17,847 bases of DNA from Larix sibirica. Taxonomy: Eukaryota > Streptophyta > Pinopsida > Pinales > Pinaceae. The notes below the pieces were generated by a model. That model saw only the letters and a list, made by a program, of their open reading frames with translations, did not search any database and was not told the origin of the DNA. The position numbers and the translations under genes are program-made. Positions 10,249-17,847 of this stretch are shown here, in pieces (positions within the stretch are counted from its first letter, which is position 1; every line of letters starts with the position of its first letter). The stretch covers positions 12,887 to 30,733 of the forward strand of contig NWUY0300011569.1 of assembly GCA_004151065.3 (NCBI GenBank), in the 5' to 3' direction.

Positions 10249-10928
10249 GAATTCACCTATGAATGGTTTAGGTTTGGAGGAGGAAACTTTACCAATGTTA
10301 AAGAAAACACTAGTGGAGCAGGAAGAGGAGCCGCTTGAGGAGGCCTTGGTAGCTATAGGCATGGCAAATTACAATGGTGAAAGAGCCAAGAGATGTCTTC
10401 AGGATAGAGAAAGGAAGGAAAACGGGGCTTTAACAATCTCTTAACAAGGGACTACTTGTAAGTTGTAATTGAAAGAGTTTGGGCTCAAGGGTCATTTACC
10501 CAATACCAAGATAAGACTGGGGAGATTTACAGGCTAATAAAGGAAGGTGGCGACATTGAGCTGGTGAAGCAATGGTTGGAAACTGCTTGTATTATTCATA
10601 GACGTATTTCCTTTGAATACGTTCGACAATAAAATGCATGGAGGAAGTCATCTGCAGATTAAATGGTGGATACTTACTACATGACTGGATCAAATAATCA
10701 TAAGTATTCATTAATACTTGAAGTGTGACTACGTCGACTTTTGAAATCTGAGTGGGTGGGACATGCCATAGCTTATCATTGGTTCTCTTTGCTTAGCTGG
10801 TTGGCCCCTCCCAAATGGTTTCATGGGCTGCCACAAAGATCTTGTGTTTTATTGTGGGTAGGATACTTTGCAGCACCACCAAATCTACTATTGAAAAAGG
10901 GAATCCCGAGAGAGCTTGTAGACTGTTG
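10249..10928 (+). pseudogene. Decayed plus-strand coding frame, unknown family
   Basis: One plus-strand frame (register checked at 10,249, 10,441 and 10,741) can be followed for about 680 bases through several stops. The N-terminal side is rich in Gly, Arg and Asn (FRFGGGNFTNV, GAGRGAA). It then gives FNNLLTRDYL, VWAQGSFTQYQDKTGEIYRL and IKEGGDIELVKQWLETACII, followed by a Trp/Pro-rich tail ending at TGA near 10,929. The charged, helical middle part looks like genuine old protein. It lies head to head with copy B, about 100 bases away. The last open piece (10741-10929) begins with TTG and is not a gene by itself. I do not recognise it; another repeat-borne ORF is the likeliest origin. Confidence 0.4.
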
Positions 10929-11350
10929 ATCTATGAAAATCCATCGTTCACATTGTCTTTACTTTTTCGGGACCCTGATAAAATGATCTAGCACGATGCA
11001 ATGTGGACTGTTGATCTAATCAACGCGATAAGATCTGTGTCGTCTGCGCTATCTTCACCTTTTAGAGACTCCACCAAAATGTCTTAGCGTGATGCAATGT
11101 GGGTGGTAGATCTCCTCACTCAACTAGATCTCAACCATTTGCAGTGCCACCTTTTACTTCTCTTCCTGTTGAACTCCTCCAACGCAATAAGATCTGAACC
11201 ATAGATTGTCAAAGACCCGATGAAATCTCAACCATTCGTGCTACCTAAATTTTTTGAGACCCTAATGAAATTGCTTAGCGTGACGCTTCATGCATTGTGG
11301 ATTGCCTCTAGTGATCAAAACACCCCATTGTTGATCAGATCTAAACCATG
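10921..11350 (+). repeat. Degenerate tandem repeats of about 85-96 bp
   Basis: Several worn copies of one unit lie in tandem. GACTGTTGATCTA occurs at 10921-10933 and again at 11006-11018. A motif of the form TTTT..GAGACYC...AAAATG/TTGCTTAGC begins near 10,963, 11,059 and 11,250. GATGCAATGTGG recurs at about 10,995 and 11,093, with TGCATTGTGG near 11,292. ATAAGATCTG or AGATCTCAACC lies in the other half of the unit. The spacing suggests four to five copies, one heavily eroded. No coding meaning was found. Confidence 0.6.
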
Positions 11351-11359
11351 GATTTAGGT

Positions 11360-13837
11360 TCTAGCTCCATCTTAGGCTGAAAAGGTCACAGCCCTTCGAC
11401 AGGGGTGTACCAAAGGGACAACAGAAAACTCATACAACAGATCATTGGAAGCAATCTCACTTACAGCAAACCACAACTATGCAGAGCTTAAAACTCTAAT
11501 GCACAGTGCAATCATGCATTCCAGGTTATTTGTTTGACTGCCATCCAAAGTTATATGTCAAGGTGTAGGTTTGACATTGGATTAGAGCTGGTATGACTTT
11601 TGATAGCAAAAAGTGTACAGGTTACCTTGCTGGCAATTAAAGCACAGCGCACTTGAATTTGTTGCTGAGCATTGGTCTTAGCTTTCCATAGCAAGCAAAC
11701 TCAAAGCCTTGACACCAATAAATAGTCATTTCTTGTATGCAGGTTTGGCAATTAACAACAATGAATCTTGAACTCAGATGTTCATCTTGTTTGACATTTT
11801 CAACTGGTTGTTGTGCGCAGATTTCACCAACAACAGAGAGCTTAACTCCATGCTAGAACAGAGAACTTGGCATCATATCAGGGTCAGACATCAAAATCCA
11901 TTTCTGCAGATGAACCATGTTGATGAGGTATGGGATATAAGTCCCACATTTATGGATCAATTCATCTCTATGCAGACACTTGCCAGTCCCTCTGTCTCCT
12001 TGTTGGGCATAAGAAGGCCTGGTTTAAGACTACCAAAAATGGAACCAATATTTGCAAGTAATTCTTACAGTAGAATCTCATCAAGGAAGTTACAGGAGTA
12101 TTATCCACACCAGAATCTTATGGGGCACTGGATCATTAGGAGAAACCATGGGCAACAATCAATAGAGGAAAAGATCACTATTTTCAATGAACCAGGCTGC
12201 TCCCAACAATACTCTCTCCATGTCTTCTTTAAATTTAAATCCTAGGTTGAAGGAACTTTGCTCCTTATTTTCAAAGTGTACTCAGTAAAACACATATTTC
12301 CATGAAGTGGCTGCTTGTTTCTCCATTAATACAAGGTGCAAACCTTCGAATCATACAGCTGGTGCAGACCTCCCAAGCATATCAATTCGTGTGGGCTTCC
12401 CAAGCACACTGGCAAAGCGCAGCTTATGCAGATGTCCAAGCAAGCAGCCAATGAAGACCTCCTGAGCATGTTGTGGTTGGTGCAGACCTCGAACCAGCCA
12501 CAGAGAGAACATGGCTGCCTAATACGCATGGAGTTATGTTTCAGACTTGAGCTTCACCAGCTCAAAATTGAGAAAAGGAAAAGAAATGAATTTCCCTGTC
12601 AGAGTTCCAGCATGAATGTCCACAGATATTTCCTGAATCTTCACTCGTGCTTCCAGTACTATTGAGCCATTTGATTCGAAAAGCCTACCTGGCAAGTTGC
12701 TAAGCCTATCTGCATTAATTTGAGTATAATTTAGTCTATGGAAGTTCTTGATTACCCACATGGCTTGCTGGTAGGTGACCACATACCAAGAACTCCCACA
12801 TTGCCTGCAGGAGGTTGCCATGTTACTCTTTTGAAAGTCCGAGCTGTCCCTGATGTAAATGGATTTTATCCCTTGAACTCCTTCCCAATCATTTGGTTGT
12901 CTTTGAATCTGGGAAACACTCATTCCTCACTGAGATTCTGGAGAAGTGGCTATAATTTTCTCCAGACCTCCAATTACAGATCCTCTGACATGGATCAGCC
13001 TTTCAAACCTTAAGATCAATGTACATTTCTTTCTCTGCCTCTCCTAGTTGGAATGTACAAAATGATAAATCCTTCAATTTGATTGTTAAGAGACAAATTG
13101 CAGGAAAAATGCTTGAAACCAGCTACCACTAGAAGAGAAAACAGCAAGAAGCCATTGCCATGAGGACAAAACAAGGGAGAAAATCATGCCTGCATTGGGC
13201 GCACATGCTACAACAGGTGCACTTTCCAACAAGCTGGGAACCCCTTGAATGTGCACCCCTCATGGCCAGATAATCAACTGTAAGAATTTATGCTTTCAAA
13301 AGCTTTCAAAGAATCAACTTAATTTGATCTCCAAGTCGTGATAAAAGAATTCAATACACACTGCACATTTTCCTGTGCATTGGTATGCTGTGCCTTTAAA
13401 TCCATGGATTTTTGCACGTTTTTCTCCAAAAATGGCAAATTCCATAACTATGCTAGCTTGTAATCTCTTTTTCAATGCCTAGATTCTGCTGGAGCTAAAA
13501 CTCTTAGAAATGGAATGGCAGCTGCCCTAAAATTGGAGAATAATCAAAATGCAAATATCATTTCTGATAGCGCAAAAAGCTTATTCCTAAACTAACTAAA
13601 ATTGATGTTCACTTCTCGAAAGAATCCTTCAATGATGTTTTCCAGATAGCGTAGATTCTTAACCTCGATTTGCTTGATATCACTGATAATCTAATCGAAT
13701 AACATAAGAAATTGCTCTCCCAATCCTTTGTCAAAGTATAGGCAACAGTAAACTAAGACAGCATGGCCTAGATCCAACTAAGCAGGATTGTTGCAACGAT
13801 TAACTTTGTAAACAGCTAAACTCGATATGACATAGTC
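11360..13837. other. Intergenic region without a convincing gene
   Basis: Less AT-rich than the retroelement half. The two longest frames are a 155-aa plus-strand one with a true ATG (11778-12245) and a 129-aa minus-strand one with a true ATG (12534-12923). Neither shows a domain, repeat or targeting signal that I recognise, and given the number of frames examined such lengths are compatible with chance. Splice-like signals exist near the first (acceptor-like GTTGTTGTGCGCAG ending at 11,820, donor-like GAG|GTATGG near 11,925), so an exon cannot be excluded. At 12361-12490 a short motif resembling GCAGACCTCCCAAGCA recurs irregularly. From 13,000 to 13,837 nothing is seen; it may include the 3' untranslated region of the PPR gene. 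Confidence 0.35.
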
Positions 13838-14189
13838 ACATATGTCCACCAGAAACAGGGAACAGAAAACAAGTTGGCAGAGTAGAGGCCTACAAGTAGA
13901 GACGATAATATACTTAGAAATTCAAGTAGATTTTTGGATATAAACGCCTTTAGACCATGATAGGATATGAAATTATTGGTACGTTGCTCTCCCTAACCCA
14001 GTTAGGTTACCCAGTAGCAATATTGATCAGATTATCCATAATAACAAACTCCTTGATTAGTAGAGAAGCTTTCATCCTGTTCTTCCACATCATGCAGTGC
14101 TGTATTGATGTAAGGTGATCACTTGCCACCTAGTCTGCCTCTAGACTCTTTTCCAACTCGTATAAATTGTTTTGTATTTGATGGGTGGA
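13838..14189 (-). pseudogene. Relic of the DYW deaminase domain of the adjacent PPR gene
   Basis: DYW domains are cytidine-deaminase-like C-terminal domains of plant RNA-editing PPR proteins. Right after the TGA that ends the PPR gene, the minus strand still shows the worn domain in order. STHQIQNNLYELEK (from 14,189) matches the usual RSHPQIQ...ELEK start, with TGA (14192-14190) standing where CGA (Arg) would be. LHDVEE lies at 14,097-14,080 in a shifted frame. LINIATG lies at 14,030-14,010 and FISK at 13,944-13,933. TGTTTCTGGTGG near 13,855 sits where the final Cys-Gly-Asp-Tyr-Trp would fall. Counting from a typical DYW domain, these landmarks lie within about 10 bases of expectation over some 350 bases. 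The zinc-binding HxE signature cannot be read in any frame. Several frameshifts mean it cannot be rescued by reading through one stop. Confidence 0.75.
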
Positions 14190-16136
14190 TCAATCTCCTG
14201 TTTGGAAGGTATAAACCTTGTTACTCGTCTTGATTGAACTATATGCCGGCATCTTTTTTACTCCCCTGTCCTTCATCATGTTTCGCACCTTCTGTACATC
14301 ATCCCACTTGCCAGCTGTTGCATAAATATTTGAAAGTAGCACATAATGTGCAGCATTGTTTGGATCTAATACAAAAAGGCATTCTGCAACACGTTCTCCT
14401 ATCTCTACATTGTTATAGATTCTACATCCACTGAGCAAAGACCTCCAAACAGCCACGGTAGGTTTTACAGGCATCTTACATATAAAGTTTTCTGCTTCTT
14501 TCAGGCACCCTGCACGACCAAGAAGGTCAACCATGCAGCAATAGTGCTCTGCTAAAGGTGTAATGTGATAATCTCTACTCATTCGATCAAAGAATCGGTA
14601 GCCATCATCCACTAAGCCTGCATGGCAGCAGGCAGACAGAACACCAACAAAAGTGGCCTGGTTTGCCTTTCCACCAGAGAGTTGCATTTGTTCAAAGAGT
14701 TGGAGAGCCTCTTTGCCACACCCATTTATAGCATAACCCATAATCATCACATTCCATGAACTTGTGATTCGTTCAGACATTTTGTCAAAAATTTTGCGTG
14801 CATCCTCGGTATACCCACATTTTGCATACATATCTACGAGCGCATTGCTAACAATAGCATCAGAGTGCAATCCAGTTCTGATGGTATCTTCATGGGCTTC
14901 CTTGCCATGCTCCAGAGCTGTCAAGTTGGCACATGCAGGAAGAACACTGACAAACGTAACCGAGTTTGGTTTTACACCAGTGAGCTTCATCTGTTGAAAA
15001 AGCTGCAGGGCATAATCAGCACGCCCACTCTGTTCATTTCCTGCTATCATTGTATTCCATGAGACCAAATTTCGTTGAGGTATTTTTTGGAATAGTTTGA
15101 GGGCCGCATCGAGGTTACCATTCTTTGTATAACCCGCAATCATTGAATTCCAGGAAACCACATTTCTCTCAGGCATTCCGTGAAAAAGTTTCGCAGCATC
15201 CTCAACGTGCCCATTCTGCACGTATCCTGTAATCATTGAATTCCAAGAAACGACATCTCGCCGAGGCATTTTCACGAAGAGATCGGCAGCCTCTTCGACA
15301 TCCCCATTTTGTGCATGCACTGCAATCATCAAATTCCATGACACTGTACTTCTTTCAGGCATTCTTTCAAAGAGCTTCACAGCTTCATCAATGTGGCAAT
15401 TCTCTGCATATCCTAAGATCATGGAATTCCAAGTCACCACATTTCGTTGAGCCATTTTGTCAAACACATCGCGCGCATCCTCTAAACTCCCGCATTTGCC
15501 ATACATGTCTATGAGAGCACTTCCCACAAACACATTAGACATAAACCCACTTCTAATTATGTCTTCGTGAATCTTCCTGCCGTGTTCCAGAGCTCCTAGA
15601 TTAGCGCACGCAGGGAGAACGCTAGCAAAAGTGAACTGATTAGGATCGATTCCTGCCCGTTGCATTTCGTAAAACAGTGACAAAGCTTCTTTGTCATGTC
15701 CATGCCTGGAATACACCGTAATTAAAGCAGTCCATGAAATAACATTACTGTCACGCATTTCGTCCAAAACTCTGCGAGCATCGGCCAGGCTTCCGCACTT
15801 TGTATACATGATCACGAGCTTGGTTTCTAAAAAGACGTCAGCCTTAAATCCTGCGTGAATCATATGGGAATGGACTAGTTTTCCTTGAAGCAAATACATG
15901 TCGTTGAGGCATTCCTGCAGAAGGTAAGCATATGTATAAGAATCCCCACGAATGTCTTGTTGCTCCATATCATTAAAAATGTGGACGGCCCCTTTCAAAC
16001 GGCTGCGTTTCATGTATTCATTAAAGTCAATGCGACTGTTATCTTTGCCAGTGCCATAAGCTCGTCCTCGTTTAAAAGCTGCTGTGAGGGGGTGTGTGTG
16101 TTTAGTATGTTGCGGCCATTGAAGAAGGAATACCAT
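14190..16136 (-). CDS. PLS-class pentatricopeptide repeat protein, DYW domain lost
   Basis: A 648-aa intronless frame. PPR proteins of this class bind single-stranded organellar RNA and mostly direct C-to-U editing. Motifs, numbered from the first ATG (16136-16134): degenerate PPR 35-65; L 66-100; S 101-131; P 132-166; L 167-201; S 202-232; four tandem 31-residue S-type repeats 233-356 (VSWNSMI.GY.QNG pattern); P 357-391; L 392-426; S 427-457; P 458-492; L2 and S2 to about 560; E1 561-594 and E2 595-628. It ends in a PG-box-like stretch, AYSSIKTSNKVYTFQTGD, in which the usual Gly and Trp are replaced. The frame is open upstream to 16,212 but has no ATG there (TTG at 16166), so 16136 is the plant start. 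The Lys/His/Arg-rich N-terminus may be an organelle-targeting peptide. TGA ends the gene exactly where a DYW domain would continue. The protein may work with a DYW domain supplied in trans, or the gene may be on its way out. Confidence 0.9.
   Translation of the reverse strand: MVFLLQWPQHTKHTHPLTAAFKRGRAYGTGKDNSRIDFNEYMKRSRLKGAVHIFNDMEQQDIRGDSYTYAYLLQECLNDMYLLQGKLVHSHMIHAGFKADVFLETKLVIMYTKCGSLADARRVLDEMRDSNVISWTALITVYSRHGHDKEALSLFYEMQRAGIDPNQFTFASVLPACANLGALEHGRKIHEDIIRSGFMSNVFVGSALIDMYGKCGSLEDARDVFDKMAQRNVVTWNSMILGYAENCHIDEAVKLFERMPERSTVSWNLMIAVHAQNGDVEEAADLFVKMPRRDVVSWNSMITGYVQNGHVEDAAKLFHGMPERNVVSWNSMIAGYTKNGNLDAALKLFQKIPQRNLVSWNTMIAGNEQSGRADYALQLFQQMKLTGVKPNSVTFVSVLPACANLTALEHGKEAHEDTIRTGLHSDAIVSNALVDMYAKCGYTEDARKIFDKMSERITSSWNVMIMGYAINGCGKEALQLFEQMQLSGGKANQATFVGVLSACCHAGLVDDGYRFFDRMSRDYHITPLAEHYCCMVDLLGRAGCLKEAENFICKMPVKPTVAVWRSLLSGCRIYNNVEIGERVAECLFVLDPNNAAHYVLLSNIYATAGKWDDVQKVRNMMKDRGVKKMPAYSSIKTSNKVYTFQTGD
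15069..15440 (-). repeat. Four tandem 93-bp units inside the PPR gene
   Basis: Residues 233-356 of the PPR protein are four consecutive 31-residue S-type motifs with no gaps, each built on a [VT]V[ST]WN start and a KLF-like helix ending in MPER, MPRR or IPQR. The encoding DNA is therefore an in-frame 93-bp tandem array. Runs of S motifs are a known variation on the P-L-S triplet and are a simple route for unequal crossing-over to change repeat number and RNA target length. Confidence 0.85.
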
Positions 16137-16224
16137 CTCTTCTTCTTCTTCACTTGAAAAACCCAAAGTGTGGCTGTTAGAAACAGGACTGAAAACATCC
16201 TCTAATTCAATTCACCAACTTCTT

Positions 16225-16240
16225 AGCCACTGCAGTGGCT
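16225..16240. repeat. Perfect 16-bp palindrome upstream of the PPR gene
   Basis: AGCCACTGCAGTGGCT is self-complementary over all 16 bases. It lies 88 bases upstream of the PPR ATG, in the likely 5' untranslated or promoter region. Role unknown; it could be a dimeric transcription-factor site or chance. Confidence 0.5.
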
Positions 16241-16502
16241 TATCCATGCATGTGCAGGGCAGGGCAGGGGACAATTGTGCAAAATAGGATAACTTTTGAC
16301 CAAGTTAAAATAAATATTGTACAATCGATATGACATGGTTAGTCAAACTGGACTCATATAGTACAGCGAGGGCATGATGTCTTGTAAAAGAAAGGCATGG
16401 TGACATTTAATTAGCTAACAAAAAATATTGCTCAAAAGTATTAAAGTGATTGAACTTCAAGTGAAAGGATTGATTGGGATATAATGGCTTATAAATTTAG
16501 AT

Positions 16503-16515
16503 AGAGTTAGGAAGC
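16503..16515 (+). repeat. Left target-site duplication of the SINE
   Basis: AGAGTTAGGAAGC, identical to 16682-16694 on the other side of the element. Confidence 0.75.
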
Positions 16516-16681
16516 TTACCCATGAGGTGTACATTAATGGGTTTGTGTGGGGTTCAAACTTCATGGGGAGGAATTGAGGACGGGAGTTGTTACTATCTTG
16601 TGGGGTGTTTCGTCTAATATTTAGGCTGGTCCCAACTTAATGAAAATTCTTGGTTGGGGAAATTTACTTATCAGGAAAAAA
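16516..16681 (+). mobile_element. tRNA-derived SINE, about 166 bp
   Basis: The insert is flanked by identical 13-bp direct repeats, AGAGTTAGGAAGC, at 16503-16515 and 16682-16694, the expected target-site duplication of retroposition. Near its 5' end TTACCCATGAGG resembles a pol III A box, and GGTTCAAACT at 16551-16560 is a good B box about 34 bases later, the spacing seen in tRNA-derived SINEs. The 3' end is TTATCAGGAAAAAAA, an A-rich tail. It has no coding capacity and would depend on a LINE reverse transcriptase. Related TTAGGAAGC-like words occur just beyond the second repeat, so the target itself was slightly repetitive, but the exact 13-bp match with correct polarity supports the call. 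Confidence 0.75.
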
Positions 16682-16694
16682 AGAGTTAGGAAGC
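16682..16694 (+). repeat. Right target-site duplication of the SINE
   Basis: AGAGTTAGGAAGC, directly following the A-rich tail and identical to 16503-16515. The perfect match suggests a fairly recent insertion compared with the decayed coding relics in the first 10 kb. Confidence 0.75.
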
Positions 16695-17035
16695 AAAAAT
16701 TGCATTGCTAGGAAGCTTAGACAAAGTTAGGAAACCTACTTTGCCTTATTGAGAAGTGTTAAGGTTTCAAGTAGCTCCAAGTTCTCAGACTTGGGGTTCC
16801 CTTTAAATTTTTATTTTGATGCTCCATTAATTAAGCTTTACATCATGTGGCTTACTCTTTTTAACGTTTTGATGATTTTAGAGGATTATGAATTTGTGAT
16901 TGACTTTGTTTATCGAGTGAATGCTTGAACGATGATGTTAATCAGTTGTCGACTCCTTACGCTCTTAAATGTAGTATGTTCAATGCTTTGCATCAAGTTG
17001 TCATGATTTGATGTAGGCCTCGTGATCTTATCTGT
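16695..17035. other. Unassigned intergenic stretch
   Basis: No open frame, repeat or motif of note apart from echoes of the SINE target word (GCTAGGAAGCTTAG and AAAGTTAGGAAAC near 16,707-16,735). Confidence 0.4.
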
Positions 17036-17093
17036 AACAATAAAATAATAATAAATTTAAATTAAATATAATTAATATTAATTTATTATTATA
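17036..17093. repeat. AT-only block with ATT/TAA runs
   Basis: Nearly 60 bases consist only of A and T, with ATAATAATAAA at the left and TTATTATTATAG at the right, forming an imperfect inverted arrangement. It could be the tail of a minus-strand retroposon whose body would be 17,094-17,215, or a simple AT-rich tract. No target-site duplication was found to decide. Confidence 0.45.
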
Positions 17094-17201
17094 GTCATTC
17101 CCTTTGGTGAAAAGGTGCAAGACANCTGATTCTAGCGAATCACCCCAGATCCTGGAAGGTTGAGGGTTGAGTTGGCTACGGTTGATCCGACACCCCATCA
17201 G

Positions 17202-17217
17202 TTTGGCATATGCCAAA
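17202..17217. repeat. Perfect 16-bp palindrome
   Basis: TTTGGCATATGCCAAA reads identically on both strands over 16 bases, with the core CATATG. A further GAGTTGGCAT follows directly. Function unknown. Confidence 0.5.
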
Positions 17218-17847
17218 TGAGTTGGCATTCTATGTCAAGTGAAAGGAAACTCATTTAAGATGTAAAGCACATGTGATATGGGTCAAATCAAGAGGATTTC
17301 ATTTGATTAAGTTTTGTGAGTGCGCCGTCCCCTCTCATGCTTCACGTGGGGATATGTGGAAGCCCAATGGATAAATATCACCCTCCTTTGATTCGAATCC
17401 AAATCAACTCAATCGTTATCTACCAACTCCCAATCAAATAAAGGATGTGTGAGTTGTCATCATTTAGGGAGGGTTTATATCATTTAGAGAGCAGCGCACT
17501 TCTCCTTCACATGGGCGATTTGGTGATGTGGTATCTTGTGGATGGAGGGAGGAGATTCCAATGTGGAGGGGGTGCACCTCTTGTGAGGTGGCACCTCCCT
17601 CTCATGTCTAACTCGCACTTCTCCCATAATCAAAGGGATTCAAATCCCCCATATCTCTCATGTGATGTGCTCTCTCCCCTCATGGAGCTAGCACACCCTA
17701 CCTTCTCCCATTTACTATTTAAACGAGCTATCTTCTCCATTCAAGCTAGTTGGAGTTATATGAGAAGAGTGTTCTTGCTATTTGTAATTATCTCATTTGT
17801 TGTATTGTTGGAGTAAAAAGAGAAGCTTTGGAGGCTTAATGGTGTGA
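17218..17847. other. Unassigned right end, possible LTR-like promoter sequence
   Basis: No gene is recognised. A 123-aa plus-strand frame at 17445-17816 has no domain and is taken as chance. A TATA-like TATTTAAA at about 17,715-17,722 is followed by T-rich sequence, a layout seen in LTR U3-R junctions, but no LTR ends, primer site or second copy are present. A hairpin-prone GGTGCACCTC/GAGGTGGCACC pair lies at about 17,569-17,594. Confidence 0.3.

Noticed and set aside
11778-12245. 155-aa plus-strand frame with ATG
   Set aside because: No domain is visible, and this length is expected occasionally by chance among all frames of 17.8 kb. Kept only as a note in the region entry.
12336-12665. Overlapping frames on both strands with repeated Pro-Lys-His-like words
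   Set aside because: They reflect an irregular short DNA repeat (GCAGACCTCCCAAGCA-like), not a protein.
12534-12923. 129-aa minus-strand frame with ATG, containing CRQCGSSWYVV
   Set aside because: Two nearby Cys are not enough for a zinc motif, no family is recognised, and the length is compatible with chance.
14234-16157. Several plus-strand frames of 65-92 aa inside the PPR locus
   Set aside because: They are antisense shadows of the PPR gene, with no domain of their own and no independent signals.
16010-16198. A 62-aa minus-strand frame overlapping the PPR start
   Set aside because: It is in another register from the PPR gene and shows no homology-like features. The PPR motifs read cleanly in the other frame.
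17445-17816. 123-aa plus-strand frame at the right end
   Set aside because: No domain or plausible start context. The region looks more like LTR or intergenic DNA.
1-17847. CRISPR arrays, tRNA or rRNA genes, bacterial operons
   Set aside because: No regular short repeats with spacers, no complete tRNA cloverleaf and no rRNA-like sequence were seen. The window is plant nuclear in character.

Overview
The window reads as nuclear DNA from a land plant, most likely a gymnosperm (conifer-like). The reasons are a long intronless PLS-class pentatricopeptide repeat (PPR) gene, large tracts of old decayed retroelement coding sequence, a tRNA-type SINE, AT-rich composition, and no bacterial operon structure. 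The conifer assignment is inference from general style; no species marker is visible.

Layout. (1) About 1-2,510, + strand: relic of a long repeat-borne protein (copy A), with a conserved N-terminal block at 71-655 and a coiled-coil part further on. (2) About 3,480-4,335, - strand: relic of a Ty3/gypsy-type gag with the retrotransposon gag core, and a possible primer-binding-site leader just upstream. (3) About 5,290-10,135, - strand: a second, longer relic (copy B) of the same family as copy A. Its frame can be followed for kilobases through point stops and a few frameshifts: N-terminal blocks, basic linker, long coiled coil, C-terminal block. A and B face each other with the gag relic between them. 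(4) 10,249-10,928, + strand: another decayed coding frame of unknown family. (5) About 10,921-11,350: degenerate tandem repeats of roughly 85-96 bp. (6) 11,360-13,837: no convincing gene. (7) 13,838-16,136, - strand: the only intact gene, a 648-aa PPR protein, followed by a collinear, frameshifted ruin of the DYW domain it has lost. (8) 16,503-16,694: a SINE with a perfect 13-bp target-site duplication. (9) 16,695-17,847: AT-rich block, palindrome, hairpin and unassigned sequence.

The PPR gene is probably the one functional locus. Such proteins act in mitochondria or plastids and bind single-stranded RNA, mostly as RNA-editing or RNA-processing factors. The rest is a retroelement graveyard. 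I found no new enzymatic or defence system. The best leads are the nonsense loss of the DYW domain with its relic still in place, and the two opposed copies of an unnamed coiled-coil protein family beside a gag relic.
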